Part shown: positions 16,387 to 25,376 of the stretch, in pieces
How positions within the stretch are numbered: position 1 is the stretch's first letter
Layout of the letters: every line of letters begins with the position of its first letter
Assembly: GCF_003660165.1 (NCBI RefSeq)
Contig: NZ_CP032829.1
Span: 2,183,001-2,247,000, forward strand
Reading direction: 5' to 3'
Length of the DNA stretch: 64,000 nt
Source of the DNA: Sphingomonas paeninsulae
Lineage (GTDB): Bacteria; Pseudomonadota; Alphaproteobacteria; Sphingomonadales; Sphingomonadaceae
Notes under the pieces: model-generated
The model's database searches: none
Seen by the model: only the letters and a program-made list of their open reading frames with translations
What the model was told of the DNA's origin: nothing
Translations under genes and position numbers: made by a program

Positions 16387-17688
16387 CTACGCGTCAAAAA
16401 CCCGTTTGAAGATCGTGTCGACGTGGCGGAAGTGATAACCGAGATCGAACTTATCGGCGATCTCTGGCGCTGATAGAAAGCCAGTCACTTCGGGATCGTC
16501 GGTCAGCAACTGCATCAGCGACATTTCGCCGTCCGATTCCCAAACCTTCATGGCGTTGCGTTGCACGGCTTTATAAGCGTCTTCACGGCTCATTCCGGCT
16601 TGCGTCAGCGCAAGCAGGACGCGTTGTGAGTGAACAAGTCCGCCCATGCGATCGAGATTCTTTTGCATACGCGCGGGATAAATCAGCAATTTGTCGATTA
16701 CACCGGTGAGGCGAACCAGCGCGAAGTCGAGCGTGATCGTCGAGTCCGGCCCGATCATACGCTCGACACTCGAGTGCGAGATGTCGCGTTCGTGCCAGAG
16801 GGCGACGTTTTCCATCGCGGGAACAACCGCGCTTCGCACCATGCGAGCGAGGCCCGTCAGATTCTCTGCGAGGATCGGGTTGCGCTTGTGCGGCATCGCC
16901 GATGAGCCTTTTTGGCCGGGCGCGAAATATTCTTCGGCTTCCAGAACTTCGGTGCGCTGCAAATGGCGAATTTCAATCGACAGGCGCTCGATCGACGACG
17001 CAATCACGCCGAGCGTTGCAAAAAACATGGCATGGCGATCGCGTGGAATGACCTGAGTCGAAACCGGCTCGATAGTCAGGCCCATTTTTTCCGCAACATG
17101 CTCTTCGACGCGCGGATCGATGTTGGCGAATGTGCCGACCGCCCCCGAAATTGCGCAGGTGGCGATATCTTCGCGTGCGGCGATCAGTCGGGCGCGATTG
17201 CGGGAAAACTCTGCATAAGCCTGAGCGAGTTTCAGGCCGAACGTGACGGGTTCGGCGTGAATGCCGTGACTGCGGCCGATCGTCGGTGTCATTTTATGTT
17301 CGATGGCGCGGCGCTTCAGGACGACCAACAGCGCATCGATGTCGGCGATCATGATGTCCGACGCGCGGGCCAGTTGGACCGACAGGCAAGTGTCCAGAAC
17401 ATCCGAACTTGTCATGCCCTGATGCAGGAAGCGGGCTTCTTCGCCGACATGTTCGGCAACGTTTGTCAGGAAGGCAATGACGTCGTGCTTCGTTTCGCGT
17501 TCGATTTCGTCGATACGATCGACTTCGAAAGCGCCGCGTTCCCATACCGCTTTTGCCGATGAATGCGGCACGACGCCAAGTTCGGCCATCGCATCAAGGG
17601 CATGAGCCTCGATCTCGAACCAGATGCGAAAACGGGATTCGGCCGACCAGAGGGCGACCATTTCGGGGCGTGAGTAGCGTTCTATCAT
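16387..17688 (-). CDS. purB: Adenylosuccinate lyase
   Basis: Catalyses two beta-eliminations: SAICAR to AICAR in purine synthesis, and adenylosuccinate to AMP. 433 residues, typical for PurB. The fumarase/aspartase signature is 'GSSAMPHKRNPILAENLTGL' near residue 265; other blocks are 'HQGMTSSDVLDT', 'GRSHGIHAEPVTFGLKLA' and 'ISHSSVERMIGPDST'. The start chosen is ATG 17686-17688 (MIERYSRPEM), the conserved beginning. Monocistronic by position. Confidence 0.97.
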   Translation of the reverse strand: MIERYSRPEMVALWSAESRFRIWFEIEAHALDAMAELGVVPHSSAKAVWERGAFEVDRIDEIERETKHDVIAFLTNVAEHVGEEARFLHQGMTSSDVLDTCLSVQLARASDIMIADIDALLVVLKRRAIEHKMTPTIGRSHGIHAEPVTFGLKLAQAYAEFSRNRARLIAAREDIATCAISGAVGTFANIDPRVEEHVAEKMGLTIEPVSTQVIPRDRHAMFFATLGVIASSIERLSIEIRHLQRTEVLEAEEYFAPGQKGSSAMPHKRNPILAENLTGLARMVRSAVVPAMENVALWHERDISHSSVERMIGPDSTITLDFALVRLTGVIDKLLIYPARMQKNLDRMGGLVHSQRVLLALTQAGMSREDAYKAVQRNAMKVWESDGEMSLMQLLTDDPEVTGFLSAPEIADKFDLGYHFRHVDTIFKRVFDA

Positions 17689-17820
17689 GGTCACGCCGCC
17701 TAGCAGGGACGAACCGACCCGACAACGCGTTGGGGTGAGCAACGTCCGTGTTTTTCATGAGTTGGTTTATTGGATGGCTAACGGGCCATATCGAGTTTGC
17801 TTAGAAACACGGAGAATAAC

Positions 17821-18228
17821 ATGAAGAAATTTATCATGGCGATTGGTGCAGTTGCGCTTGCAACGCCCGCGCTTGCACAGATGGCACCCGCCGCCCCTCC
17901 AGCCACGTCGGCTCCTACAACGGTGTCGCCAGATGCGACGACTGCGCGAGCACCAGCGGTGGGTGCGCCATCGCCTGCTGCAGCCACGGGTCCCGCAGCA
18001 ATTATCGCCACCGAGTTTCCTACCTACGACAAGGATGGAAACGGCGTGTTGAGCGCAGCTGAGTTCGATACATGGATGGTCGCATTGAAGGAAAAGTCGG
18101 GTGCGCCAGCAATGAAACCAGCTGAGAAAAAGGCTTGGTTGGACGGTGCTTTCACCACGGCCGATAAGGATAAGAACAAGTCTATTAGTCAAGCTGAACT
18201 GACGGCCTATCTGACTGCCGGAGCCTAG
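17821..18228 (+). CDS. Secreted EF-hand domain protein
   Basis: A 135-residue exported protein: signal peptide 'FIMAIGAVALATPALAQ', a low-complexity Ala/Pro/Thr linker (about residues 20-65), then two EF-hand-type calcium loops, 'DKDGNGVLSAAEF' and 'DKDKNKSISQAEL'. Both loops have Asp/Asn ligands at positions 1, 3 and 5 and Glu at 12, so calcium binding is likely. Proteins of this layout are common in sphingomonads and have no settled role. A GGAG lies before ATG 17821; a hairpin terminator follows. Confidence 0.86.
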   Translation: MKKFIMAIGAVALATPALAQMAPAAPPATSAPTTVSPDATTARAPAVGAPSPAAATGPAAIIATEFPTYDKDGNGVLSAAEFDTWMVALKEKSGAPAMKPAEKKAWLDGAFTTADKDKNKSISQAELTAYLTAGA

Positions 18229-18250
18229 GACTTCGGGTCGCAGGGGAAGC

Positions 18251-18279
18251 GGGTCTCGCGAAAGCGGGGCCCACTTTTT
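18251..18279 (+). terminator. Rho-independent terminator of the EF-hand gene
   Basis: Nine-pair stem (GGGTCTCGC / GCGGGGCCC, two G-U pairs) closed by a GAAA tetraloop and followed by ACTTTTT. It lies 22 bases after the EF-hand gene stop. Confidence 0.75.
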
Positions 18280-18286
18280 ATGGGCG

Positions 18287-18984
18287 CTACATAAGGCCCA
18301 AAGCTCGCAAGCTGCTGTGCCCTTGCGTTCCGATAATGATGTGATCGTAGACCGATATGTTCAAACGTCGCCCGGCTTCGATGATATCACGGGTTGGTTG
18401 AATGTCAGCGCGGCTCGGCTGCGGATCGCCGCTAGGGTGATTGTGGACGAGGATTATGCCGGTGGAGCCCAGGTCTATGGCCCGGCGAATCACTTCACGC
18501 ACATGCACCGCTGCCTGATCGACTGATCCTTCGGACATGACTTCATCGCGAATCAGCATATTCTTCGAATTGAGGTGCAAAATACGCACCCGTTCGATCC
18601 CCAGATACGCCATATCCGCACGAAGATAGTCGAGCAGCGCTTGCCAGCTTGCCAGCACGGGCTTTTTCGCCACGTCCAGTCTGAGGAGTCGCAGCGCGGT
18701 GGCTTGCACGATCTTGATCGCTGCGGCTGCGGTTTCGCCGACCCCCGGTACGCGGAGCAATGCCTCCGAGTCGGCTGCGAACAATCCACCGATCCCGCCA
18801 AATTCCCGCAACAGCGCTTTCGCAAGCGGTTTGGTGTCGCGCCGCGGGATTGCCAGTGCCAGCAGATATTCGATCAATTCATGATCGTGAAGCGCATCAC
18901 CACCTGTTCAAGCAATCGATTGCGCAGTCGAGATCGGTGCCCTGCGGCATCCTGACCGTTAGCATCTGAGAGGGCATCGGCCAT
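18287..18984 (-). pseudogene. radC: RadC family JAB-domain protein, interrupted by a single-base frameshift
   Basis: RadC has an N-terminal helix-hairpin-helix region and a C-terminal JAB/MPN-like metallo domain; its DNA-repair role is disputed. The frame from ATG 18982-18984 encodes 'AAGHRSRLRNRLLEQ' and then breaks. The rest runs in another frame from '(H)ELIEYLLALAIPRRDTK' through 'VPGVGETAAAAIKIVQ' to the JAMM site 'IILVHNHPSGDPQPSRADI'. One extra G at 18903-18904 (GG to GGG) restores the expected 'LLEQGGDALHDHELIEYLL' junction and about 232 residues. The downstream frame alone could start at ATG 18875-18877. Probably a consensus error. Confidence 0.85.
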
Positions 18985-19092
18985 GACGATCGCCTACGGT
19001 GGCCGGGCCGTGCGCGCAATTGCCCTTGATGCAGGCCACCAAAGCGGCTTGTTACGCGTTGTGAGAGTGATGAGCATTTCCCCGGCCGAATC

Positions 19093-22000
19093 ATGCGCGG
19101 TGTAACGCGGCGGCGGGTTGCCGTCGTTGGAACTGTCACTGTCGTTCTGGCCGGGATCGGGGTGTGGAACGAGCGGCGGACGCTGGCAGACGGTGCGATC
19201 GCGAGCGAACTGGCAAGGCGTGGAGTGAGGGCGACTTACCGTGTGGCCGACATCGGATTTCGCTGGGAGCGGCTTGAGAACATCGTCATCGGCGATCCGC
19301 GCCATCCCGACCTGACTGCTGACTGGGCAGAAGTCCGGGTTGCCGCAACGCTCGGCGGGCTGTCGGCAACAGAAATTCGAGCGGGCGGTGTTAATCTGCG
19401 CGGACGACTGGTGGGTGGTAAGGTCAAATTCGGGGACATCGACAAACTGATCCCCGCATCTTCGGGGATTCCCTTTACCCTGCCAGATATCACGGTCGAT
19501 CTGGCCGACGCGCGGATTGCGTTAGCGACGGATTACGGAAATGTCGGGGCGCGGCTGGATGGTCAGGGAAATTTGTCGAACGGATTCAAGGGAAAGCTTG
19601 CCGCGATTGCTCCGACTCTTGTTCTGTCGGGATGCCGGGCCAACCGCGCCACGCTCTATGTCGATATTTCGATTTCGGCGCGGAAACCAACAGTGACGGG
19701 CCCGCTGCGGGCGAACGCGATCGATTGCGGGGCGGCTCATTTCCGTAAGCCCGCGTTGGCGCTGAACGTGGCTTTGTCCGAAGCCCTCGACCATTGGCGG
19801 GGAACGAGCACGGTCGGTCTAAAGACGCTTTCATTGGGATCGCAGATTTTCCGCGACTTTACCGGCTGGGGCGCTTTCGAAGGCAGTCCGCGAGCAACGA
19901 ACGGCTCTGCGCAGGTTATGATTGCCTCCAGTACCACCCCGTTTGCAACGCTTGCCGGAATGTCGGTCGATGCAAAGTTCGGTGTTCGCGGAAGTGATCT
20001 CGATGGACGCGGCACGGTCAAGGCGATGCAGGTCGTTCTTGATCGACGTTATGTAGCACAACTCAAGTCGGTGAGGGCGAACGGGACGCCGGTCGGGCCT
20101 TTACTGAAGAAACTGTCCGACGCTGCCTCGAGCGCTATACAAAATTTGGCCGTGAGCGTCGACGTCGGGGGGCAGGTTCGCGGGTCGCAGATGTCCGGAA
20201 TAGTGACGGCGGCCAACATCACAACACTAAGGGGGATGAAACTGGTAGTCGGTGGCGGGCAGGGAGTTCGCTTCGGCGCGCAAGGCCTGTTTGCCGATAC
20301 GCAGGCGAAACTGAGCGGCGGCGGTTTTCCCACTATCGCAGCAAGTTTTCGAAGAGGCGCTAATGGAGTCACGAGCGGCGTTGCTCGAATTGAACCATAT
20401 GCAGCGAACGACGCGCGGCTTACCGTCACGCCGGTGCAATTTACCGTCGGCGGCGATGGTAGAGCGCGGGTGTTGACTACTGCAACGCTCGACGGGCCGC
20501 TGGGGAACGGGCGCGTCATCGGGCTACAAATACCGCTGGTGCTTGCTCTTAGCGGCGGCAACATTGCGCTCAATCCGGGGTGCACGCCCGCTGCGTTCCG
20601 GTCGCTTAGCATGTCGGGGCTGCACCTTGATCCAAATTCGCTGAAGCTGTGCGCCAACAATGGCGGCCTGTTCAGTCTAAAAAATGGCAGGATAAATGGC
20701 GGAGCGACGATCATCTCACCGCGCCTGACCGGCCGTTTGGGCAACTCACCGATCGTCCTCGGCGCTGGACAGGCAAATGTAGCGCTTTCCGATAACCGGT
20801 TTACCATGGGCAATCTGGGCGTAAAACTTGGCGCTGCAGATCATTTGACCACGCTCGAAATCGGAGCGTTGAACGGGGCGTTCGTGAGCGAAGGGGGCAC
20901 GGGCAAGTTTGAAAACTTGTCCGGCAAGATTGCAAACGTTCCTCTGCTGATTGATTCGGGCGTCGGAAACTGGACACTCAATAATGGTGTGCTGACGCTT
21001 GGCGGCAGGGCCGGTGTTTCGGACGAGGCAAAGTCGGTGCGGTTCAACACGCTGGTTGCCGAAGACGTCAAACTGCGCCTCGCCAGCGGCAAAATTGCGA
21101 TGACGGGAATGCTGCGTGAGGTCTCCACGAACGCCGACGTTTCAGCAGTCGCGATCACCCATGATCTGGGCAACGGCAGGGGGCATGCTACGCTCGATGT
21201 TGCGGGCCTCAATTTCGGCAAGACACTTCAGCCCGAGAAACTAACTCCGCTGACGTTGGGCGTAGTTGCGAATGTAGCGGGTAGTGTCAGCGGAAAAGGC
21301 CAGATCGACTGGTCATCTGCGGGCGTCACAAGCACAGGACGATTTGAAACCAAGGGCCTGGATTTTGCCGCGGCTTTCGGTCCGGTGGCGGGACTTTCGG
21401 GAGAGATCGTGTTCACCGATCTACTTGGTCTGGTGACTGCTCCTGGCCAGACGGTGTCGATTGCCACGATCAATCCCGGCATTCCTGTTCCCGATGGGCG
21501 CGTGACCTATCACCTGGCAGCGGGGCAACGGATCATTGTCGAGGGTGGGCGCTGGCCGTTCGCGGGGGGCTCGCTGATTCTTGATCCGACGACGCTCGAC
21601 ATGGGCGTTTCAAGAGAGCGACGACTGACGTTCAGAGTCGACGGACTCGATGCGGCAAAGTTCATCCAGCAGCTCGAATTCGAAAATCTGAGTGCGACCG
21701 GCATATTCGATGGCGCGATGCCAATGATTTTCGACGATCAGGGCGGGCGCATTGTCGGGGGCAAGATTGCGGCGCGGTCGGGCGGCGGGACACTATCCTA
21801 TGTTGGTGACGTGTCGAACGCCAAGATGAACGTCTTTGCCAAGCTCGCGTTCGATGCGTTGAAGGCGATCCGTTATAACAATCTTGTCATCGAGATGGAC
21901 GGAGCGCTGGATGGAGAGATTGTCAGCAAGGTGAGTTTCCGCGGCGTGAACGAAGCGCCCCGCAACGAGAAGCGCGGGTATTTCGCGCGGCAGTTCAGCA

Positions 22001-22185
22001 ATCTTCCCTTTATATTTAACATCGCGATTCGCGCGCCATTCCGTGGATTATTGGCGACGGCGCGGACGTTTCAGGACCCGAGCTCGCTACTGCGCGGATT
22101 GCCGATTCCCGGTGCAACCGTGCCCGATTCGATCGTTACGCCGGTGAAACCCATTCAGCCCTCAGAAAGCGAGAAACGCCCATGA
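19093..22185 (+). CDS. ydbH: YdbH family intermembrane phospholipid transport protein
   Basis: A 1030-residue AsmA-like protein. After an N-terminal membrane anchor ('VAVVGTVTVVLAGIGVW') it is almost entirely repetitive beta-rich sequence, consistent with the long hydrophobic groove of bridge-type lipid transporters. In E. coli, YdbH with TamB and YhdP moves phospholipids to the outer membrane and pairs with the lipoprotein YnbE. The two genes downstream here are YnbE-like and YdbL-like, which makes the identification strong. The start at ATG 19093 is 108 bases from the divergent radC start. Length exceeds E. coli YdbH (about 880 residues). Confidence 0.9.
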   Translation: MRGVTRRRVAVVGTVTVVLAGIGVWNERRTLADGAIASELARRGVRATYRVADIGFRWERLENIVIGDPRHPDLTADWAEVRVAATLGGLSATEIRAGGVNLRGRLVGGKVKFGDIDKLIPASSGIPFTLPDITVDLADARIALATDYGNVGARLDGQGNLSNGFKGKLAAIAPTLVLSGCRANRATLYVDISISARKPTVTGPLRANAIDCGAAHFRKPALALNVALSEALDHWRGTSTVGLKTLSLGSQIFRDFTGWGAFEGSPRATNGSAQVMIASSTTPFATLAGMSVDAKFGVRGSDLDGRGTVKAMQVVLDRRYVAQLKSVRANGTPVGPLLKKLSDAASSAIQNLAVSVDVGGQVRGSQMSGIVTAANITTLRGMKLVVGGGQGVRFGAQGLFADTQAKLSGGGFPTIAASFRRGANGVTSGVARIEPYAANDARLTVTPVQFTVGGDGRARVLTTATLDGPLGNGRVIGLQIPLVLALSGGNIALNPGCTPAAFRSLSMSGLHLDPNSLKLCANNGGLFSLKNGRINGGATIISPRLTGRLGNSPIVLGAGQANVALSDNRFTMGNLGVKLGAADHLTTLEIGALNGAFVSEGGTGKFENLSGKIANVPLLIDSGVGNWTLNNGVLTLGGRAGVSDEAKSVRFNTLVAEDVKLRLASGKIAMTGMLREVSTNADVSAVAITHDLGNGRGHATLDVAGLNFGKTLQPEKLTPLTLGVVANVAGSVSGKGQIDWSSAGVTSTGRFETKGLDFAAAFGPVAGLSGEIVFTDLLGLVTAPGQTVSIATINPGIPVPDGRVTYHLAAGQRIIVEGGRWPFAGGSLILDPTTLDMGVSRERRLTFRVDGLDAAKFIQQLEFENLSATGIFDGAMPMIFDDQGGRIVGGKIAARSGGGTLSYVGDVSNAKMNVFAKLAFDALKAIRYNNLVIEMDGALDGEIVSKVSFRGVNEAPRNEKRGYFARQFSNLPFIFNIAIRAPFRGLLATARTFQDPSSLLRGLPIPGATVPDSIVTPVKPIQPSESEKRP

Positions 22186-22231
22186 TCGCAGCAGAATTGA
22201 CGACAAGTCTTGGCGATGCGAGGGCAGGGCG

Positions 22232-22423
22232 ATGAAGAAACCCGTGATCTTTGCAATTGGTTTGGCGTTGTCGATTTGCCTGTCGGGATGCATCAATATC
22301 AAGGCACCCGACAAGCCGATCGAGATTAATCTGAACGTAAATATCAAGCAGGAAGTCGTCGTTAAATTGCAGAAAGACGCGCAAGACCTGATCACCAGCA
22401 ACCCGGAGTTGTTCCCGCAATGA
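22232..22423 (+). CDS. ynbE: YnbE family outer-membrane lipoprotein
   Basis: A 63-residue lipoprotein. The signal sequence ends in the lipobox 'LSICLSGC' (Cys about residue 20), followed by the signature 'INIKAPDKPIEINLNVNIK', which is a beta strand in the E. coli protein. YnbE multimers are thought to dock on the C-terminal end of YdbH at the outer membrane and complete the bridge. Its stop overlaps the ydbL start by 4 bases. It follows ydbH by 46 bases. Confidence 0.93.
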   Translation: MKKPVIFAIGLALSICLSGCINIKAPDKPIEINLNVNIKQEVVVKLQKDAQDLITSNPELFPQ

Positions 22424-22743
22424 TACGCAAATTTGCCCTTATCGCTGTTGTCCTGACTCTTTCATCGGGTCTGACTGGCGTCGCTTATGCCCAGAATGCC
22501 GAAGTGACCGCCGCGCTTAATGCGGGGACTGTCGGTGAGCAGGCTGACGGGTATCTGGGTGTGCTCGGTTCGGTTTCAGGCAATGTGAAGGCCGAGGTCG
22601 AAGCGATCAATATTAAAAGGCGCGCAGCGTACACCAGTCTGGCAGCGCAGCGTGGTGTTACCGTCAAGGATGTGGCTGCGGCAGTCGGTTGCACCACGTT
22701 GAAAAAGCGTGGTGCAGAGTTGCCGGCATATTGCGCGAACTGA
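22420..22743 (+). CDS. ydbL: YdbL family (DUF1318) periplasmic protein
   Basis: A 107-residue protein with a cleavable signal peptide ('LIAVVLTLSSGLTGVAYAQ') and a DUF1318 domain ('GTVGEQADGYLGVL', 'AEVEAINIKRRAAYTSLAAQ', 'VTVKDVAAAVGCTTLKK'). In E. coli YdbL is proposed to control YdbH-YnbE assembly. It completes the ydbH-ynbE-ydbL operon, with an ATGA overlap with ynbE. Confidence 0.93.
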   Translation: MIRKFALIAVVLTLSSGLTGVAYAQNAEVTAALNAGTVGEQADGYLGVLGSVSGNVKAEVEAINIKRRAAYTSLAAQRGVTVKDVAAAVGCTTLKKRGAELPAYCAN

Positions 22744-22841
22744 ATTGGTCACGGGGATGAAAGTCTGGCCCTGTGTCGGATAGGGTATCGGTAATCGTCC
22801 TTTAAACCTCAGCCTTATCGCAGGCCGTTGCTGCACTGCGG

Positions 22842-22870
22842 TTGACTTGAAGCGGTCGCTTTCCTAAACG
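22842..22870 (+). promoter_or_regulatory. Candidate sigma-70 promoter of the atp F0 operon
   Basis: TTGACT at 22842-22847, a 17-base spacer, then TAAACG at 22865-22870. The -35 is near consensus for alphaproteobacterial housekeeping promoters, the -10 is weak. It is the best candidate in the 187-base gap between ydbL and atpI and would give a leader of about 55 bases. Confidence 0.45.
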
Positions 22871-22930
22871 CGCCTCCAAGCCGCCGCAGCATCAGTTGCA
22901 GACGGTTTTTTCGCATACACGGGGCATTTC

Positions 22931-23224
22931 TTGGCTGACGACCGCAATACAGAAAACGACTCGCTCGCCGCTCGCATTGCTGCAGTGAAGGCCGAGTCCG
23001 TTCGTCCGTCGACGGCCGACAGCAAGGCCGAAGGTCGTGGCTGGGCAATCGGTGCTGAGTTCGTTGTCACGATACTGGTCACGACGTTCATCGGTTATCT
23101 GATCGATGGCTATTTCCAGACTCGTCCGTGGGTGATGATTATTTTCCTGTTGCTCGGCTTCGCCGCCGGCACCCGTCGCGCCATGCAGACGTCGAAGCAA
23201 TTCGACGCCGATCCGAAAGATTAA
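22931..23224 (+). CDS. atpI: ATP synthase assembly protein AtpI
   Basis: A 97-residue protein with two membrane helices ('GAEFVVTILVTTFIGYLIDG', 'WVMIIFLLLGFAAGTRRAM'), matching AtpI/AtpZ-type proteins that aid c-ring assembly or Mg uptake. The start is TTG 22931, giving '(M)ADDRNTENDSLAARIAA', which resembles related N termini; no ATG fits. First gene of the F0 operon and 9 bases before atpB. Confidence 0.9.
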   Translation: MADDRNTENDSLAARIAAVKAESVRPSTADSKAEGRGWAIGAEFVVTILVTTFIGYLIDGYFQTRPWVMIIFLLLGFAAGTRRAMQTSKQFDADPKD

Positions 23225-23233
23225 AGAACGCCG

Positions 23234-23983
23234 ATGGCAAACCCAATGGAACAGTTCGAGATCGTAAAGATCCATCCGATCAGCGCGATGGGCTATGATG
23301 TCTCGTTTACCAATTCTTCGCTGTGGATGCTGGTTGCGATGATCGCCATCGCAGCGTTTCTGTTCATCGGCACCGCCAAGCCGCAACTGGTTCCAAACCG
23401 GGCGCAGGCAGCTGTCGAATATCTGTACGACTTTGTCCGAAAGATGTTGGACGAGAATGTTGGACCTGAGGGACGGCGCTTCGTTCCGATGATCTTCTCG
23501 ATCTTTATCTTTGTTCTGGCCTGCAACCTGCTCGGGCTTATCCCATGGGTAGGTGCGTTTACGCCGACCAGCCATGTAGCGGTCACGCTTGGTCTTGCCG
23601 TGCTCGTGTTCGTGATGGTTTGCATCGTCGGTTTCGCCAAGCACGGCTTGCATTTCTTCAGTCTTTTCTGGCCGAAGGATACTTTCTTTCCGCTGGCCGT
23701 ATTCGTGGCCGCGATCGAGTTTCTGAGTTTTCTCAGCCGTCCGTTCACTCTCGCAATTCGTTTGTTCGCCAATATGACTGCGGGTCACGTTTTGCTGAAG
23801 GTTTTTGGTACGTTCGTTGTGGCGCTCGGATCGTTCGGCGCGCTGCCTTATGTTTTTGGAATCCTGCCGCTGGCGGTCAATGTTGCGCTCTCTGCGCTCG
23901 AAGTGCTGATCGCTGTTGTGCAGGCTTATGTTTTCGCTCTCCTCGCGTCGATCTACCTGAATGACGCGGTCAATCTTCACTAG
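23234..23983 (+). CDS. atpB: F0F1 ATP synthase subunit A
   Basis: Membrane stator subunit providing the proton half-channels. 249 residues with five to six hydrophobic helices. The essential Arg is in 'SRPFTLAIRLFANMTAGH'; the 'FIFVLACNLLGLIPW' helix and the C-terminal 'VVQAYVFALLASIYLNDAV' are diagnostic. It begins 'MANPMEQFEIVKIHPI'. Second gene of atpI-B-E-F'-F. Confidence 0.98.
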   Translation: MANPMEQFEIVKIHPISAMGYDVSFTNSSLWMLVAMIAIAAFLFIGTAKPQLVPNRAQAAVEYLYDFVRKMLDENVGPEGRRFVPMIFSIFIFVLACNLLGLIPWVGAFTPTSHVAVTLGLAVLVFVMVCIVGFAKHGLHFFSLFWPKDTFFPLAVFVAAIEFLSFLSRPFTLAIRLFANMTAGHVLLKVFGTFVVALGSFGALPYVFGILPLAVNVALSALEVLIAVVQAYVFALLASIYLNDAVNLH

Positions 23984-24013
23984 TTTTTACAACTTCAACT
24001 AAGGGAATTTATC

Positions 24014-24241
24014 ATGGATCTCGGTTCGGCAAAGGTTATCGGCGCAGGTTTGGCCGCCATCGGTGCAGGTCTTGCAGCTATCGGCGTTGGTTCGATCTTC
24101 GGTCAGTACCTCAACGGTGCGCTTCGCAATCCAGAAGCTGATGCCAAGATGGGCGGACGCCTGATCTTCGGTTTCGCCGTGACTGAAGCGCTCGGCCTGA
24201 TTGCAGCCGTCGTTGCGCTTGCTCTGGCGTTCTCTTCGTAA
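24014..24241 (+). CDS. atpE: F0F1 ATP synthase subunit C
   Basis: Proton-carrying rotor subunit; several copies form the c-ring. 75 residues, two helices. The glycine-rich first helix is 'GAGLAAIGAGLAAIGVGSIF', and the polar loop holds 'RNPEADAKMGG'. The proton-binding carboxylate is the Glu in 'FAVTEALGLIAAVVAL'. An AAGGGAA ribosome site lies upstream, consistent with high expression. Confidence 0.98.
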   Translation: MDLGSAKVIGAGLAAIGAGLAAIGVGSIFGQYLNGALRNPEADAKMGGRLIFGFAVTEALGLIAAVVALALAFSS

Positions 24242-24255
24242 GTCGAGTCAGCTAA

Positions 24256-24741
24256 ATGCCTCAGTTCCACCTCGACAATTTCGTTCCCCAGCTTGTCTGG
24301 CTGGCGATATTTTTCGCCATTCTGTATTTCGGAATCGTGCGTCTCACCTTGCCCAAACTGGGCAGGACACTGGATGCGCGCGAAGATCGAATTTCGGGCG
24401 ATCTGTCGACGGCTGAACGTGCCAAAGGGGAAGCCGACGCGCTGTCGGCGACCTATGCGGCGGGCATTGATGAAGCTCACAAGACGGCGCGGACGGCCAT
24501 TGCCGAGGCGAAAGCCCGAGCAACGGCCAGCGTCGAAAAAACTGTCGCTGCTGCCAATTCGGTTTTGGCCGAAAAGGCAGCCGTTGCTGACGCTTCACTG
24601 TCGGCTGCGCGTTCACGGGCGATGATTGAGATCGAGAGCGTCGCCACTGATGCCGCTGCTGACATTGTCGAGCGGTTGACGGGGCGTCGTCCTGACGCTG
24701 CACTGGTGGCAGGTGCCGCCAAAACTGCATTTGCGGGCTGA
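24256..24741 (+). CDS. F0F1 ATP synthase subunit b' (peripheral stalk)
   Basis: A 161-residue peripheral-stalk subunit: one N-terminal membrane helix ('LVWLAIFFAILYFGIVRLTL') and a long Ala/Glu/Lys-rich coiled coil. Alphaproteobacteria carry two b-type genes; this first, shorter one directly after atpE is usually the b' copy (atpF2/atpG). Its partner b follows 5 bases downstream. Confidence 0.93.
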   Translation: MPQFHLDNFVPQLVWLAIFFAILYFGIVRLTLPKLGRTLDAREDRISGDLSTAERAKGEADALSATYAAGIDEAHKTARTAIAEAKARATASVEKTVAAANSVLAEKAAVADASLSAARSRAMIEIESVATDAAADIVERLTGRRPDAALVAGAAKTAFAG

Positions 24742-24746
24742 ACAAT

Positions 24747-25283
24747 ATGGCTGAAGAAACCACCGCAACAACCGAAGCGCATGGCGGCCATGAGATGTCG
24801 TTCTTCAATCCACAGAGCCCTGAATTTTGGGTTTATGCCGGACTGACGATCTTCATCCTGCTGGCGATCTTTGTAGCGAAGGCTCCAAAGGTTATTGCCG
24901 AAATTCTCGACCAGCGCATTGCCGAGACGAAACGGACGCTCGACGAAGCCCGGGCAATTCGTACCGAAGCGGAAGCTTTGCTGGCGACAGCCAAGGCGCA
25001 GACCGCCGCGAGTGCCGGGGACGCTTCGGCGATTATTGCTCACGCTGAGGTCGAAGCAAAGAATTTGCTGATCGAGGCTGAGGCTCATGCCGTCGATCTG
25101 ACGATGCGCCGTGCCAAGATGGCAGAGGACAAGATTGCTGGTGCGGAACGCACTGCGCTTGCAGATGTCCGTTCGAAAGCCGCCAGCGTTGCGGCCAGCG
25201 TTGCCGCTTCGGTGATCGCGCAAACGCACGATGCTGCTGCTGATCGCGGATTGGTCGACACTGCGATTTCCCGCCTGAATTAA
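24747..25283 (+). CDS. atpF: F0F1 ATP synthase subunit b
   Basis: A 178-residue peripheral-stalk subunit. A polar N-terminal extension precedes the membrane helix ('FWVYAGLTIFILLAIFVAKA') and a long coiled coil ('IAETKRTLDEARAIRTEAEA'). It forms the heterodimeric stator stalk with b'. The F1 genes (atpHAGDC) are not in the window, as expected for the split atp loci of alphaproteobacteria. Confidence 0.95.
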   Translation: MAEETTATTEAHGGHEMSFFNPQSPEFWVYAGLTIFILLAIFVAKAPKVIAEILDQRIAETKRTLDEARAIRTEAEALLATAKAQTAASAGDASAIIAHAEVEAKNLLIEAEAHAVDLTMRRAKMAEDKIAGAERTALADVRSKAASVAASVAASVIAQTHDAAADRGLVDTAISRLN

Positions 25284-25376
25284 GCGGTCGGGTTGAGGCT
25301 CAGCGGAATTATTCAAACCCGGAAATGTTCGTCAGAATGTCGGAAGTGTAATCGAGTGCTCGCCCGATGGGGTAGT

